Origin: Candidatus Nanopelagicaceae bacterium | Lineage (GTDB): Bacteria; Actinomycetota; Actinomycetes; Nanopelagicales; Nanopelagicaceae | Reading direction: 5' to 3' | Length of the DNA: 10,608 nt | NCBI GenBank assembly: GCA_947488635.1 | Contig: CANLAY010000020.1 | Span: forward strand, 1-10,608 | Part shown: piece after piece, positions 1-8,400 of the stretch | Layout: each line of letters begins with the position of its first letter | Position numbering within the stretch: the stretch's first letter is position 1 | Made by a program: the position numbers and the translations under genes | Notes under the pieces: generated by a model | The model's database searches: none | Told to the model about the DNA's origin: nothing | What the model saw: only the letters and a program-made list of their open reading frames with translations

Positions 1-283
1 CATTTGAGCCTACTGTGGTGGCAGATGTAATTACTGCACTAAAAATATCTCGAACTGAATCGGCTGGATTGCCAGATGCGATAGCTAAGCGATATTGAGC
101 ACTAAAGATAGTTGAGCGAGCTTCAATAATTGCGGTATCTAAATTTACTTGCTTGATGCCGGTTGAAAGCCTGGAATAAAGGGTCGAGCCAGTAATAGAT
201 ACTACGACCAACGAGAGAAATATGGTGGAAAGGACAACTCGTATCGCTAAGGAATGCGCTCTATGGGCACCATCTGATCTCAT
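1..283 (-). CDS. mtrB: MtrB sensor histidine kinase, N-terminal fragment
   Basis: This is the first 94 codons of the membrane histidine kinase that phosphorylates MtrA; the rest lies beyond the left edge. The ATG (283-281) directly follows the mtrA stop codon with no spacer, which implies translational coupling. The visible part has a short charged N-terminus, one hydrophobic segment at about residues 13-35, then a polar region (RLSTGIKQVNLDTAIIEA, about 38-55) that begins the extracytoplasmic sensor domain. The HAMP, H-box and ATPase domains are not in the window, so the call rests on this N-terminal layout and on the mtrA-mtrB gene order, which is near universal in Actinobacteria. There is no strong Shine-Dalgarno sequence, only GGCGGT inside the end of mtrA. 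Confidence 0.87.
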   Translation of the reverse strand, partial: MRSDGAHRAHSLAIRVVLSTIFLSLVVVSITGSTLYSRLSTGIKQVNLDTAIIEARSTIFSAQYRLAIASGNPADSVRDIFSAVITSATTVGSN

Positions 284-961
284 TTACTGACCGCCGGCTT
301 TGTAACCAACACCTCGCACGGTTACGACAATTTCAGGATGTTCTGGATCATGTTCAACTTTGGCGCGTAGACGCTGCACGTGAACGTTAACAAGACGGGT
401 ATCTGTTGAATGTCGATAACCCCAAACTTCACTAAGAAGCGCATCTCGTGAGAAGACTCGACCTGGTTCGCGCGCTAGTGCAACTAGAAGATCGAATTCC
501 AAGCGAGTCAGCGCAATTTGTTTTCCGGCACGTGATACTTGATGCGCAACGACATCGATAACTAAATCAGCAATTGTTAATAGGCCTGAGATATCAGTAT
601 TTGTGCGACGCAAACGAGTACGGATTCGCGCGATTAATTCAGATGGATGTCTAAATGGTTTAACCATGTAATCATCAGCGCCGGCTTCAAGGCCGCGAAC
701 TACATCGTGCGTATCGCCTTTAGCCGAAAGCATCACAATCGGAACCATTGATTCGGCTCTCAGTAATTTACATACCTCAATGCCATCTAATCCTGGCAAC
801 ATCACATCTAATAAAACTAAATCTGGTGGATTATTACGGAAAACATCTAGCACTTCATCGCCACGACTTACTAGATCCACGTCGATGCCGGCACCGGTTA
901 AAACGATGCCGAGCATCTCCGCAAGATCCTGGTCGTCATCGACGACCATGACTAAAGTCAT
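284..961 (-). CDS. mtrA: MtrA, OmpR/PhoB-family DNA-binding response regulator
   Basis: A 225-residue response regulator of the MtrAB two-component system, which in Actinobacteria controls cell-wall remodelling, division and osmotic responses. The receiver domain (about 4-118) has the acidic pocket D8-D10, the phosphoacceptor D52 in LLDVMLPG, switch residue S79 (MLSAK) and K101 (VKPF). The winged-helix domain (about 128-222) contains TRLEFDLLVALAREPGRVF and ends in TVRGVGYKAG, as in mycobacterial MtrA. Length and sequence match that family closely. The ATG at 961 abuts the ahcY stop; a second ATG at codon 5 (949) is possible but leaves less sequence ahead of the first beta strand. In M. tuberculosis tmk sits between sahH and mtrA; here it is missing, so mtrA probably depends on the ahcY transcript. 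No promoter is visible directly upstream. Confidence 0.96.
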   Translation of the reverse strand: MTLVMVVDDDQDLAEMLGIVLTGAGIDVDLVSRGDEVLDVFRNNPPDLVLLDVMLPGLDGIEVCKLLRAESMVPIVMLSAKGDTHDVVRGLEAGADDYMVKPFRHPSELIARIRTRLRRTNTDISGLLTIADLVIDVVAHQVSRAGKQIALTRLEFDLLVALAREPGRVFSRDALLSEVWGYRHSTDTRLVNVHVQRLRAKVEHDPEHPEIVVTVRGVGYKAGGQ

Positions 962-2248
962 TTAGCTTCCGTGTTCCCAAGAATTCAAGTACAGGTCTTG
1001 TGCTGGTGTAAGAACATCGATCTTGCCACCCATGCTACTTAGTTTAAGGCTGGCAACTTCTTTGTCTATATAGGTAGGAACTTCATGAATTCCAGCTGCG
1101 AGATTCTTAGCTTCTTTTACAAGATACTCAGCAGTTAGCGCTTGATCTGAAAATGACATATCCATTACAGATGCTGGGTGACCTTCGGCAGCGCCTAGGT
1201 TTACCAAACGACCTTCAGCAATTAAGAGCAAACGACGCCCGTCAGCCATTACATATTCATCGGTTTGATGACGCATCTTGGCATTCTTGCTCTTGGCGTT
1301 GCTTTCCAACCAAGCTACATCGATTTCAATATCGAAGTGACCTGAGTTGGCCATAATTGCGCCATCCTTCATAACTGCGAAGTGCTCATCGCGAAGAACA
1401 TCACGGTTACCTGTAACCGTGATGAAAACATCGCCAACTTTTGCAGCATCGGTCATGGGCATAACGCGGAAGCCTTGCATCATCGCATCAAGTGCTTTCG
1501 TTGGATCAATTTCAGTAACGATTACATCTGCGCCCATACCCTTGGCACGCTCTGCAACACCTTTACCGCAGTAACCAAATCCTGCTACGACAACAATGCG
1601 GCCAGCTAGAAGGTAGTTAGTGGCACGAAAAACTGCATCAAGTGTTGATTGTCCAGTGCCATAACGATTATCAAACATGTGCTTGGTATCAGTGTCATTA
1701 ACAGCGATCATTGGGAACTTCAATGCCCCATCTTTAGCCATCTGAGTTAAGCGAATAACGCCAGTGGTAGTTTCTTCACAACCACCAGCAACATTTGGAA
1801 TTAATTCTTGGCGAGTTGTGTGCAAAACATTAACCAAATCGCAACCATCATCGAATACTTGATGTGGTTCGATATCAAGTGCTGCATTTAAATGTGCGTA
1901 GTAGCCATCGCGATCGACGGCATTCTTGGCAAAAACACTAATGCCATATTCATGCACTAGAGCTGCAGCTGTGTCATCTTGAGTTGAAAGTGGATTTGAT
2001 GCACAAAGGGCAATGTCTGCACCTCCGGCTTTTAGAACGCGCATCAAGTTGGCTGTTTCGGTAGTCACATGCATGCAGGCAGCAATACGGATGCCAGCGA
2101 ATGGTTGTGACTTTTCAAATCGTTCACGGATTTGAGCTAGAACCGGCATATTGCGTTCTGCCCATTCGATTCGCTTGCGGCCTTGCTCGGCTAGCGAAGC
2201 ATCGGCAATGTCATTGCGAGGTACGGTCTTTGTTACAGGTGCATTCAC
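962..2248 (-). CDS. ahcY: S-adenosyl-L-homocysteine hydrolase (adenosylhomocysteinase)
   Basis: A cytosolic NAD-dependent enzyme that reversibly splits S-adenosylhomocysteine into adenosine and homocysteine, recycling the by-product of SAM-dependent methylation. All core residues are visible: H60 (CMHVT), D134 (DDGCD), E159 in EETTTG, K189 and D193 (TDTKHMFDN), the Rossmann loop GFGYCGKG at 223-230, H304 (NSGHFD) and H357 (EGHPAS). The 428-residue protein ends in YLNSWEHGS and lacks the HYRY-type tail that reaches into the neighbouring subunit's NAD site in human and mycobacterial enzymes. With the LGAAEGHP motif, this resembles the shorter archaeal/Thermotoga-like class. The start is GTG (2248-2246), fixed by an AGGAG at 2256-2260, 7 nt upstream; the next in-frame Met is residue 34. 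The stop codon is immediately followed by the mtrA ATG. Confidence 0.96.
   Translation of the reverse strand: MNAPVTKTVPRNDIADASLAEQGRKRIEWAERNMPVLAQIRERFEKSQPFAGIRIAACMHVTTETANLMRVLKAGGADIALCASNPLSTQDDTAAALVHEYGISVFAKNAVDRDGYYAHLNAALDIEPHQVFDDGCDLVNVLHTTRQELIPNVAGGCEETTTGVIRLTQMAKDGALKFPMIAVNDTDTKHMFDNRYGTGQSTLDAVFRATNYLLAGRIVVVAGFGYCGKGVAERAKGMGADVIVTEIDPTKALDAMMQGFRVMPMTDAAKVGDVFITVTGNRDVLRDEHFAVMKDGAIMANSGHFDIEIDVAWLESNAKSKNAKMRHQTDEYVMADGRRLLLIAEGRLVNLGAAEGHPASVMDMSFSDQALTAEYLVKEAKNLAAGIHEVPTYIDKEVASLKLSSMGGKIDVLTPAQDLYLNSWEHGS
1399..1424. repeat. Perfect 12-bp inverted repeat inside ahcY
   Basis: Left arm CATCACGGTTAC (1399-1410), centre CT (1411-1412), right arm GTAACCGTGATG (1413-1424); all 12 positions pair. 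In the ahcY mRNA this can fold as an 11-bp stem closed by a CAGG loop. It covers codons for ITVTGNRD (about residues 276-283), a conserved part of the enzyme, so the protein sequence limits but does not dictate the symmetry. No U-tract follows, so it is not an intrinsic terminator. It lies about 440 bp upstream of the mtrA start. The repeat is directly seen; any function is unknown. Confidence 0.8.
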
Positions 2249-2355
2249 GGTAAAACTCCTAAATAGAAAAGTAAGAATATGGTCAATTAGGCAGGACCCC
2301 GCCAGAAGGCAAGAGTATCGGCAATGCCTAGTTGAGTTCTACTTAGACGCAGTAG
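2249..2355 (-). promoter_or_regulatory. ahcY upstream region with strong ribosome binding site
   Basis: A 107-bp spacer between manB and ahcY, the longest gap in the left part of the window and the likely place for an ahcY-mtrA-mtrB promoter. AGGAG at 2260-2256 sits 7 nt before the GTG start and decides that start. A GC-rich imperfect dyad, GGC-A-GG-AC-CC-C-GCC at 2290-2303, stands out from the AT-rich surroundings; in minus-strand RNA it gives a short stem with one G-U pair. No convincing -35/-10 pair was found (the best fragments, TTGACC and TATTCT, are in the wrong order or spacing). I do not recognise a SAH or SAM riboswitch core, and there is no U-tract terminator for manB. Confidence 0.5.
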
Positions 2356-3717
2356 TTAAGCGTTAATTAGCGCCAATAGCTCGTCACGATGGGCTGCCAT
2401 ATTTGCCGCTGTATCGGCTTCCACATTCAGGCGCAACAGCGGTTCGGTATTAGAAGCGCGCACATTAAACCACCAAGTCGCAGTGGAGGCGGTTAAGCCA
2501 TCTAGTTCGTCAATCTTAAATTCAGATAGCGCAGAATACTTTCCCTTAATTGCTTTGATAACTACTGCAGCATCTGCCACTCGTGAATTTACTTCACCGC
2601 TTGCAACATATCTTTTAAACGGGGCAAGAAGCTCGGAAATAGTTTGTTCAGATTCACCGAGGGCAGCTAGTGCGTGCAGCGCCGCTAAGGCGCCAGAGTC
2701 TGCTCGCCAGAAATCTTTAAAGTAGAAATGTCCGGAATGCTCGCCACCAAATATCGCACCAGTCTCTGCCATTAGCGCCTTTATGTATGAGTGCCCAACT
2801 CGTGACCTAACTGGGATGCCACCTAATTCGTTAATCACTTCAACCACAGTTCGTGAAGAAATCAAACTATGAATAATTGTCGCCCCAGGATGTTTTGCTA
2901 ACTCGCGACTAGCAATGAGTGCAGTGAGTAAAGAAGGGTCAACCGTTTCACCTTTTTCATCTACCAAGAAACATCGATCAGCATCACCATCAAAAGCTAG
3001 CCCGATATCAGCTCTATTTTCCAGAACCGCTTTCTGTAAGTCTCGTAAATTCGCTGGATCAATCGGATTAGCTTCGTGATTAGGGAAATTTCCATCGAGT
3101 TCAAAGTAAAGCGGAATAATTTCAGCACCTAGTCGCTCAAATATTGCCGGAGCAGTAAAACCAGCCATGCCATTACCCGCATCAATAACTATCTTCAGTG
3201 GCCGGTTGCCTTTAAACGAGACTAATTTATGAAGATGATCAGAATATGCCTGAAGTAAGTTTTCGTTAGTTTCGATGCCAACTGGTCTCATTGCAAGTGG
3301 CATTCCATTGCGCACAAAATTCTCAATCGTTTGCAGGCCAGTTTCTTTACCAATTGGTCGAGCACCACTTAGACATAACTTTATGCCGTTATATGCAGCC
3401 GGATTATGGCTGGCAGTAAACATGACACCTGGTAAATTCTTTGAACCAGCTGCAAAATAAAGTAGGTCAGTTGACGCCAAGCCAATACGAATCACATTTG
3501 TGCCATTGCTGGTTACGCCAGCTGAAAAAGCCTCTGCTAATTCTGGCGACGAAGGGCGCATATCTTCACCGATAATTACCGTACTTGGCTCACGCTCTAT
3601 CTCAAGAAATCGGGCAAATGCTAATCCGACTGCAAAAGCAAAATCAGGTGAAATTTCGTCATCAACTAATCCTCGAATGTCATATGCTTTAAAAATATCC
3701 GGAATATTTTCACTCAT
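2356..3717 (-). CDS. manB: Phosphomannomutase / phosphoglucomutase (alpha-D-phosphohexomutase family)
   Basis: A 453-residue cytosolic mutase interconverting mannose-6-phosphate and mannose-1-phosphate (often glucose phosphates as well), feeding GDP-mannose synthesis. The four-domain fold is supported by the phosphoserine loop TASHNP (S103), the Mg-binding loop DGDADR (243-248), the sugar-binding loop GEHSGH (325-330) and the C-terminal phosphate loop RASNTEP (420-426). Length is close to mycobacterial ManB (Rv3257c), and the neighbouring DUF3499 gene, 15 bp upstream, is the same as in M. tuberculosis. The ATG (3717-3715) has only a weak GAG-type ribosome site, fitting translation from an operon message. 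The nucleotidyltransferase that would use its product is encoded at 9006-9977. Substrate preference (mannose or glucose) cannot be read from sequence alone. Confidence 0.94.
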   Translation of the reverse strand: MSENIPDIFKAYDIRGLVDDEISPDFAFAVGLAFARFLEIEREPSTVIIGEDMRPSSPELAEAFSAGVTSNGTNVIRIGLASTDLLYFAAGSKNLPGVMFTASHNPAAYNGIKLCLSGARPIGKETGLQTIENFVRNGMPLAMRPVGIETNENLLQAYSDHLHKLVSFKGNRPLKIVIDAGNGMAGFTAPAIFERLGAEIIPLYFELDGNFPNHEANPIDPANLRDLQKAVLENRADIGLAFDGDADRCFLVDEKGETVDPSLLTALIASRELAKHPGATIIHSLISSRTVVEVINELGGIPVRSRVGHSYIKALMAETGAIFGGEHSGHFYFKDFWRADSGALAALHALAALGESEQTISELLAPFKRYVASGEVNSRVADAAVVIKAIKGKYSALSEFKIDELDGLTASTATWWFNVRASNTEPLLRLNVEADTAANMAAHRDELLALINA

Positions 3718-3732
3718 GACTCACTCGTTCAA

Positions 3733-4110
3733 TTACTTATTTGGAACAGCTCGAAGATGACCTCGTCGACCGATGTGTTCAGTGCTCGCAGCAAGAGTTG
3801 CAGCTGATGAGTTACTCTCAGCAATCGGAGTTGCCGCTACTTCGCGAACTGCATCTGCGATCGCCATTAGGTCATCGTTAGATGGACCACTCTGGCTATC
3901 AGCAATTTGTGCGCGAATTACTTCCCAACCATTGGGAACAGTTAAACGTTCTGCATGAATTTCACAGAGATCATAAGCATGTGGTTCAGAATAAGTTGCC
4001 AGTGGCCCAACCACGGCTGTTGATTCGGCATAGATGTAGGTCAAAGTCATAGTTGCCATGCGGCGGCAACTAGCGCGAGAACACGCGCGACCTACTTTTA
4101 GCGAACTCAT
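3733..4110 (-). CDS. DUF3499 family protein (Rv3258c-like)
   Basis: A 125-residue protein of unknown function found across Actinobacteria beside manB and whiB2. The conserved N-terminal part (about 8-65) has a cysteine pair C10-x4-C15, the stretch TYIYAESTAVVGPLAT (24-39), then DLCEIHAERL with C49-x2-H52, and GWEVIR. The C10/C15/C49/H52 spacing looks like a small zinc-binding fold; that is inference. The middle (about 78-110) is Ala/Ser-rich and probably disordered, and the tail RRGHLRAVP is again typical of the family. No signal peptide or membrane segment, so probably cytosolic. The ATG at 4110 has a poor ribosome site, 41 bp after the DUF5719 stop. The metallopeptidase gene (Rv3259-like) usually found near this gene is absent. 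Confidence 0.85.
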   Translation of the reverse strand: MSSLKVGRACSRASCRRMATMTLTYIYAESTAVVGPLATYSEPHAYDLCEIHAERLTVPNGWEVIRAQIADSQSGPSNDDLMAIADAVREVAATPIAESNSSAATLAASTEHIGRRGHLRAVPNK

Positions 4111-4151
4111 ATGACTTAGATTAGTGGGCAGCCGCGTAAAACTTGGGATTT

Positions 4152-5453
4152 TTATGGATTTAGAACCCGAATGTTTGAGGACGGAATTGCTACTTTAGTA
4201 AGTTCGGCACCCGATGCTATTGGGAAGAAGGCATACCCACTTTTAGCCGCTATCAAAGCGCCTGCGAAATTATCAACGCCAGCACTAAGGACAGTGATCG
4301 CGATCGCATTATTTGGAACTTGCCAGCCAACTAGATCAGAGCCAGTAATGCTTTGCTCCTTAATTTTGCCGTTGGAAAACTCAACTCTTAAATCAACGGC
4401 AATGGCATCACCGGCAAAGAAAATTTTCGGTGAAATGCCACCTATCGCAATCTTTAGCGGAGCCAAGACTGGTGAAGGTGTGATCCAGACAAAGTCGCTA
4501 TTCCCATTCGAGCTGGCGCGGGAACGAATTGCTGCGAGTATTGGTTGATCTGATGTCAGCTTGATCGCAAAAGCCCCTTTAGCTACCTCAGGCTTTAGTT
4601 TTACCTCCACAACTTTGCCACTTACCAACTTGCGTTCGTTAAAGCCGGTTGGAATAAATCGCCCATTGCTGGAAAGAAGTTCAAGTGTGAAGTTTGCATC
4701 TGCCACGCCTGGCACAAATAGACGTAGGTAGTGAGATGGAACTTTCTTGTTAACTAATTGCTGCGGGATGCCCGTAATTACGAATTTTCTAGCTGGGGCC
4801 GAAATAGCATTAACCGAATCGCCGCCCAACTTCTGTAAACCTTTAACGCGTTCATCAACTAAATAACTATTCACTCGACCCGATCTGGCAACCACTTTAA
4901 CCACAATATTTGAATCCCCTGGAGCTAAGGAATCTAATTTTATTGCCACACTCGAATTTGCCTTTAGTGAAACAGTTTTTACTGCTTGTTCACCATTTTC
5001 ACTCCACGTGAAAATATCTGCAATTGAAACACTCAAACCACTATTGACAAGGTAAACAACGCCCTTGCTACTCACATCTGAAGTTCCTCCGACAAACCAT
5101 TGCGAAGTAGCTGGAGCAGTACAGAGAACTGAACCAGCCCAAACACCTGTGCGACTTTGAAAACTAACTGGGGTAAGACCTTCAGACTGCAGCAAGATCG
5201 GATCACTGACACTGGAGTAACGAAGAGTTTTAATATTTACTAACTTTGTACTTTTATTTCCGACTCGATAGAACGGCGTCTTCTTTGATGAAACAGAAGT
5301 AACAGTTGTTACGCCTGCCGGATTAGGTGGACAAACTACGGCCGGGAACGACTTTGAATATTGCCGAGAGTTAGTATTTGCATCAAACAAATTAGTCACC
5401 AATAAAACTGCGGCAATAACGGCAGCTAGAATTGCGCCTTTCTTAAACTTCAT
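4152..5453 (-). CDS. DUF5719 family membrane-anchored extracytoplasmic protein
   Basis: A 433-residue protein with one N-terminal hydrophobic segment (about residues 5-23 after MKFKK) and no lipobox, so probably a signal anchor with the remainder outside the membrane. The rest is rich in beta-forming Val/Ser/Thr stretches with few charges, suggesting tandem beta-sandwich domains. Recognisable family signatures are WFVGG (119-123), the VYLVNSG stretch soon after, a Leu-rich repeat of the same type near LRLFVPG, and a DFVWITP segment. C41 and C111 could form a disulfide. Its ATG overlaps the stop of the glycosyltransferase gene (ATGA), with GGAG 5 nt upstream, so the two are translationally coupled; this neighbour pair recurs in other Actinobacteria. 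I infer a partner or scaffold role for the glycosyltransferase. No enzyme motif is visible and biochemical function is unknown. Confidence 0.75.
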   Translation of the reverse strand: MKFKKGAILAAVIAAVLLVTNLFDANTNSRQYSKSFPAVVCPPNPAGVTTVTSVSSKKTPFYRVGNKSTKLVNIKTLRYSSVSDPILLQSEGLTPVSFQSRTGVWAGSVLCTAPATSQWFVGGTSDVSSKGVVYLVNSGLSVSIADIFTWSENGEQAVKTVSLKANSSVAIKLDSLAPGDSNIVVKVVARSGRVNSYLVDERVKGLQKLGGDSVNAISAPARKFVITGIPQQLVNKKVPSHYLRLFVPGVADANFTLELLSSNGRFIPTGFNERKLVSGKVVEVKLKPEVAKGAFAIKLTSDQPILAAIRSRASSNGNSDFVWITPSPVLAPLKIAIGGISPKIFFAGDAIAVDLRVEFSNGKIKEQSITGSDLVGWQVPNNAIAITVLSAGVDNFAGALIAAKSGYAFFPIASGAELTKVAIPSSNIRVLNP

Positions 5454-8400
5454 GAGAGCTCCATCTCTGAGATCTCGCGCTTTCGTCGCCCTGCAGGTAG
5501 CGCCAAAATAATCAAAACTACCCAGGCAATAAATTGCAGGCTTAGCGCACCTCGCCGCAGTGTTCCATCATGGATCAATGTGAACTCGCCAGCTTCGATC
5601 ACCTTGAACTGTGGCAAACCCGCTTCATTCTCGCTGCGCTCTAGCTTTAAGCCATTTTGCAGAATTTGCCAGCCCAGATCGTAATTTTCGGTCAGCGTAA
5701 TAACCCCAGGGCCAGGAACATTAGTCGTTACGCCAATGCCGCCGCTGGCAAGCAAAGTAACTTCACCTTTGATATTTGTGAAAACTAATCGACCAGTTGG
5801 CTCACTTACTTTCCAGACTATGCCATCTGCTGTTGCCGAGGTGCGCGCAAATCCACCAAGAGCGTCGATGGTTCGCACCACATCTTTATCGATTGGATTC
5901 TTCGCAAACAAATACTTGATTCCGAAATCTGCAAAAGTTTTACTCGTAGTCAAACCACTTCCGTCGGCCAATTCAATAACTGCTCTTGCAATTGCTGGAT
6001 CTTGAATTGGCGCTACATCAGGTTCACCAAGAGTGATGTCTGATCCACGCGAAATATAGAAAGCTAGTGAAGTGAGTTCGCGATTAGTTATTTCTCGAAG
6101 AACGAGAGTTTTTGCATCTGCCTCAACGCCTAGATATTCCGGCAAAATATTCACACTCTTTGAATAGACCGGCGATGATGATGCTTGCGAAACATTCCAG
6201 GAGATGGCAGTTGCGGAATATCCCAATGTAATCACTAACAAACAGGCAGATAAAATGTGACGGTAATTAACATTTGTAGCGATCAAATAATCTCGTAAGT
6301 CATTAAGAATTATGGTGCCCACTGTTACTGCTGCCAAAGTTGCAATCGCTAAGAAAACTCCTACCCAAAGTTGAGTTGGTGCGATCGTGCCATTTCCAGT
6401 AATTGATATTGCGCTTAACGCAACTGAAAGCAGCAAGAACAAGGTTCCAATTTGAGCGACTTTACGTAACTGCGTGCTAGCAAAGTAGGCCACGATTAGA
6501 ACTAAAGTAAGCGGGCTAATTGCCCACCAAGGTAACGCGCCAGGACCACCTGGGTTTCCTAGGAAAGCGAGATTCGGTCCACCGCCACTTAACAAAATTC
6601 CTGGTTCGTAAAGAAAACGGTTGGGATCAATAATTGCGACGAGAGACCAAGGCGCAGTAACGATCAAAGGCGTGACCAATAGCGCTAATCGGCGCTTTAG
6701 CCTCTGGTCAAAGAGCTCTTTATTGAGATCGCCATTAAAGCTGCGAATATCGAGTCCGACTCCAACTGCGGTAACCACCAATACGGCTAGCCACACCATC
6801 AAAGTAAATGAAGTCGCAATAGAAATTAGAATTACCACACCAAAAATGCGGCGCCAAGAGATTCTTTCAAAATTCTCAAGTGAGGAAATACTGGACACAA
6901 TCCAGGGCAGCAAAATCAAAATCATTAGGGTGCCTAGTCGCCCGGTATTAACACTTGCTATCGCAACCGGGCTGATTGCATAGAGCATGCTGGCAGAGAC
7001 TCGCAACCAGGCATTAGCGGTCACTAATTTTAGGAACTTATATGCCGAGAAAGCCATAAGTGCTGGTGCCAGAAAAATTAAAGAGGTGATTAATACTGCC
7101 GGCTTACCAAAAAAGAAGATTGATAAGAGCGAAAGTAAGGCAACCCAAGGCGGCGTAGGAGCTGAGCTTCCCATTCCGACTTGATGCCAAGATTCAATAT
7201 AACTACGCCAAAGTGAACTTGTTCCATGCGGAGTAGTTGCTAAAGCGCCGCCAATTAAGGAACCGAAACGTGATCTCGAAGATAGCAGGATGAAAATAAA
7301 AAGTGAGATTCCTAGAACAACATGTGGGCGCTTAAATACGCTTGCCCAATTAACTACCTTGGCTGGAGTTAGCAGATCGGCATCATCGTTGAATTCTTCG
7401 TCAATATCGTTATCAGTTGGCAGCTTTGCAAAAATTCGATTTCGAATTGATTCCAGAGAGTTATTCACACCATTTCGATATTGCGTAAAACGAGGTGGAA
7501 TAAAATCAGCAATCACTCGCGGAGGTAACAATCGATGGATTCGGCGCTCCTTGCGTGCCGCTCTGAGGATTGCTGGTCGGAAAATTAGTGAGGCGATAGC
7601 CAAGATTTCATCAATGGCATAGCCCGGTAATTTTGCAATTAAGTAGCCAATAGATCTAACTGCTGCGCCAATAATTAGCTGCAGAATTAACCAAGGCAAA
7701 ATCCAGGCTGAAGAATTCGCTAATAAAACATATGCTGAGTTTCGTCGATCCAATAACAGTGGGCGATGCAGGAACGCGCCTTCGACATCTACCGATCTAC
7801 GTTCCGATGCGGCAGCCTGTGCGTGAAATGCCACAGAATCTGTAACCACAATAATTGAATGGCCAGCCATGCGAATTCGCCAACCGAAATCAACATCATC
7901 GCGAAATAGTGCTAATTGCGGGTCATAGCCACCCAGCTCTTCAAAAACATCTCGCCGAATGAGAGCGCCGGCAGTGCTAACAGAGAGAACATCACGAACG
8001 CCATCGTGCTGCCCTTGGTCATATTCATGAGGTTCCATGCCGGTCCAGCGAGCACCGTTGTTGGTAATGCTCACGCCAACTTCAAGTAAATGTGAGCGAT
8101 CATGCCAGCCCAAAAGTTTTGGTCCGGCCATCGCAACGTTGGGACGTTCAGCCAGCTCTGCCAATAATTTCTCTAAGGCATCAGATTTTGGTGCGCAGTC
8201 ATCATGAATAACCCAAATCCACTCATTGCGTTCATTATCTGATTTTGGGAATTTTTCAACGGCGCGATAAACCGCATCGCCAAAGCCAGCATCGCGAGGC
8301 AATGAAAGAACAGGAATTTTTGCCGCTTTTAAAAGTGCAGCAGACTTATCTTTTGAACCAGTATCAACTGCAACAATTTGATCAAGCTTGCGAGTTTGCG

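Noticed and set aside
302..325. GTAACC...GGTTAC inverted repeat at the 3' end of mtrA, similar to the core of the ahcY repeat
   Set aside because: Arms are only 6 bp with a 12-nt spacer, and the bases encode the conserved TVRGVGYK motif.
2249..2355. SAH or SAM riboswitch upstream of ahcY
   Set aside because: Looked for because such elements control ahcY in some bacteria; only a short imperfect GC-rich dyad is present and no known conserved core is recognised.
2893..2914. Near-palindrome TTGCTA...TAGCAA around TCGCGA in manB
   Set aside because: 6-bp arms in coding sequence with no positional significance.
6673..6710. Nested inverted repeats TGACCA...TGGTCA and AGCGC...GCGCT inside the glycosyltransferase gene
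   Set aside because: Short arms, a large and asymmetric loop, and a coding location make chance the simplest explanation.
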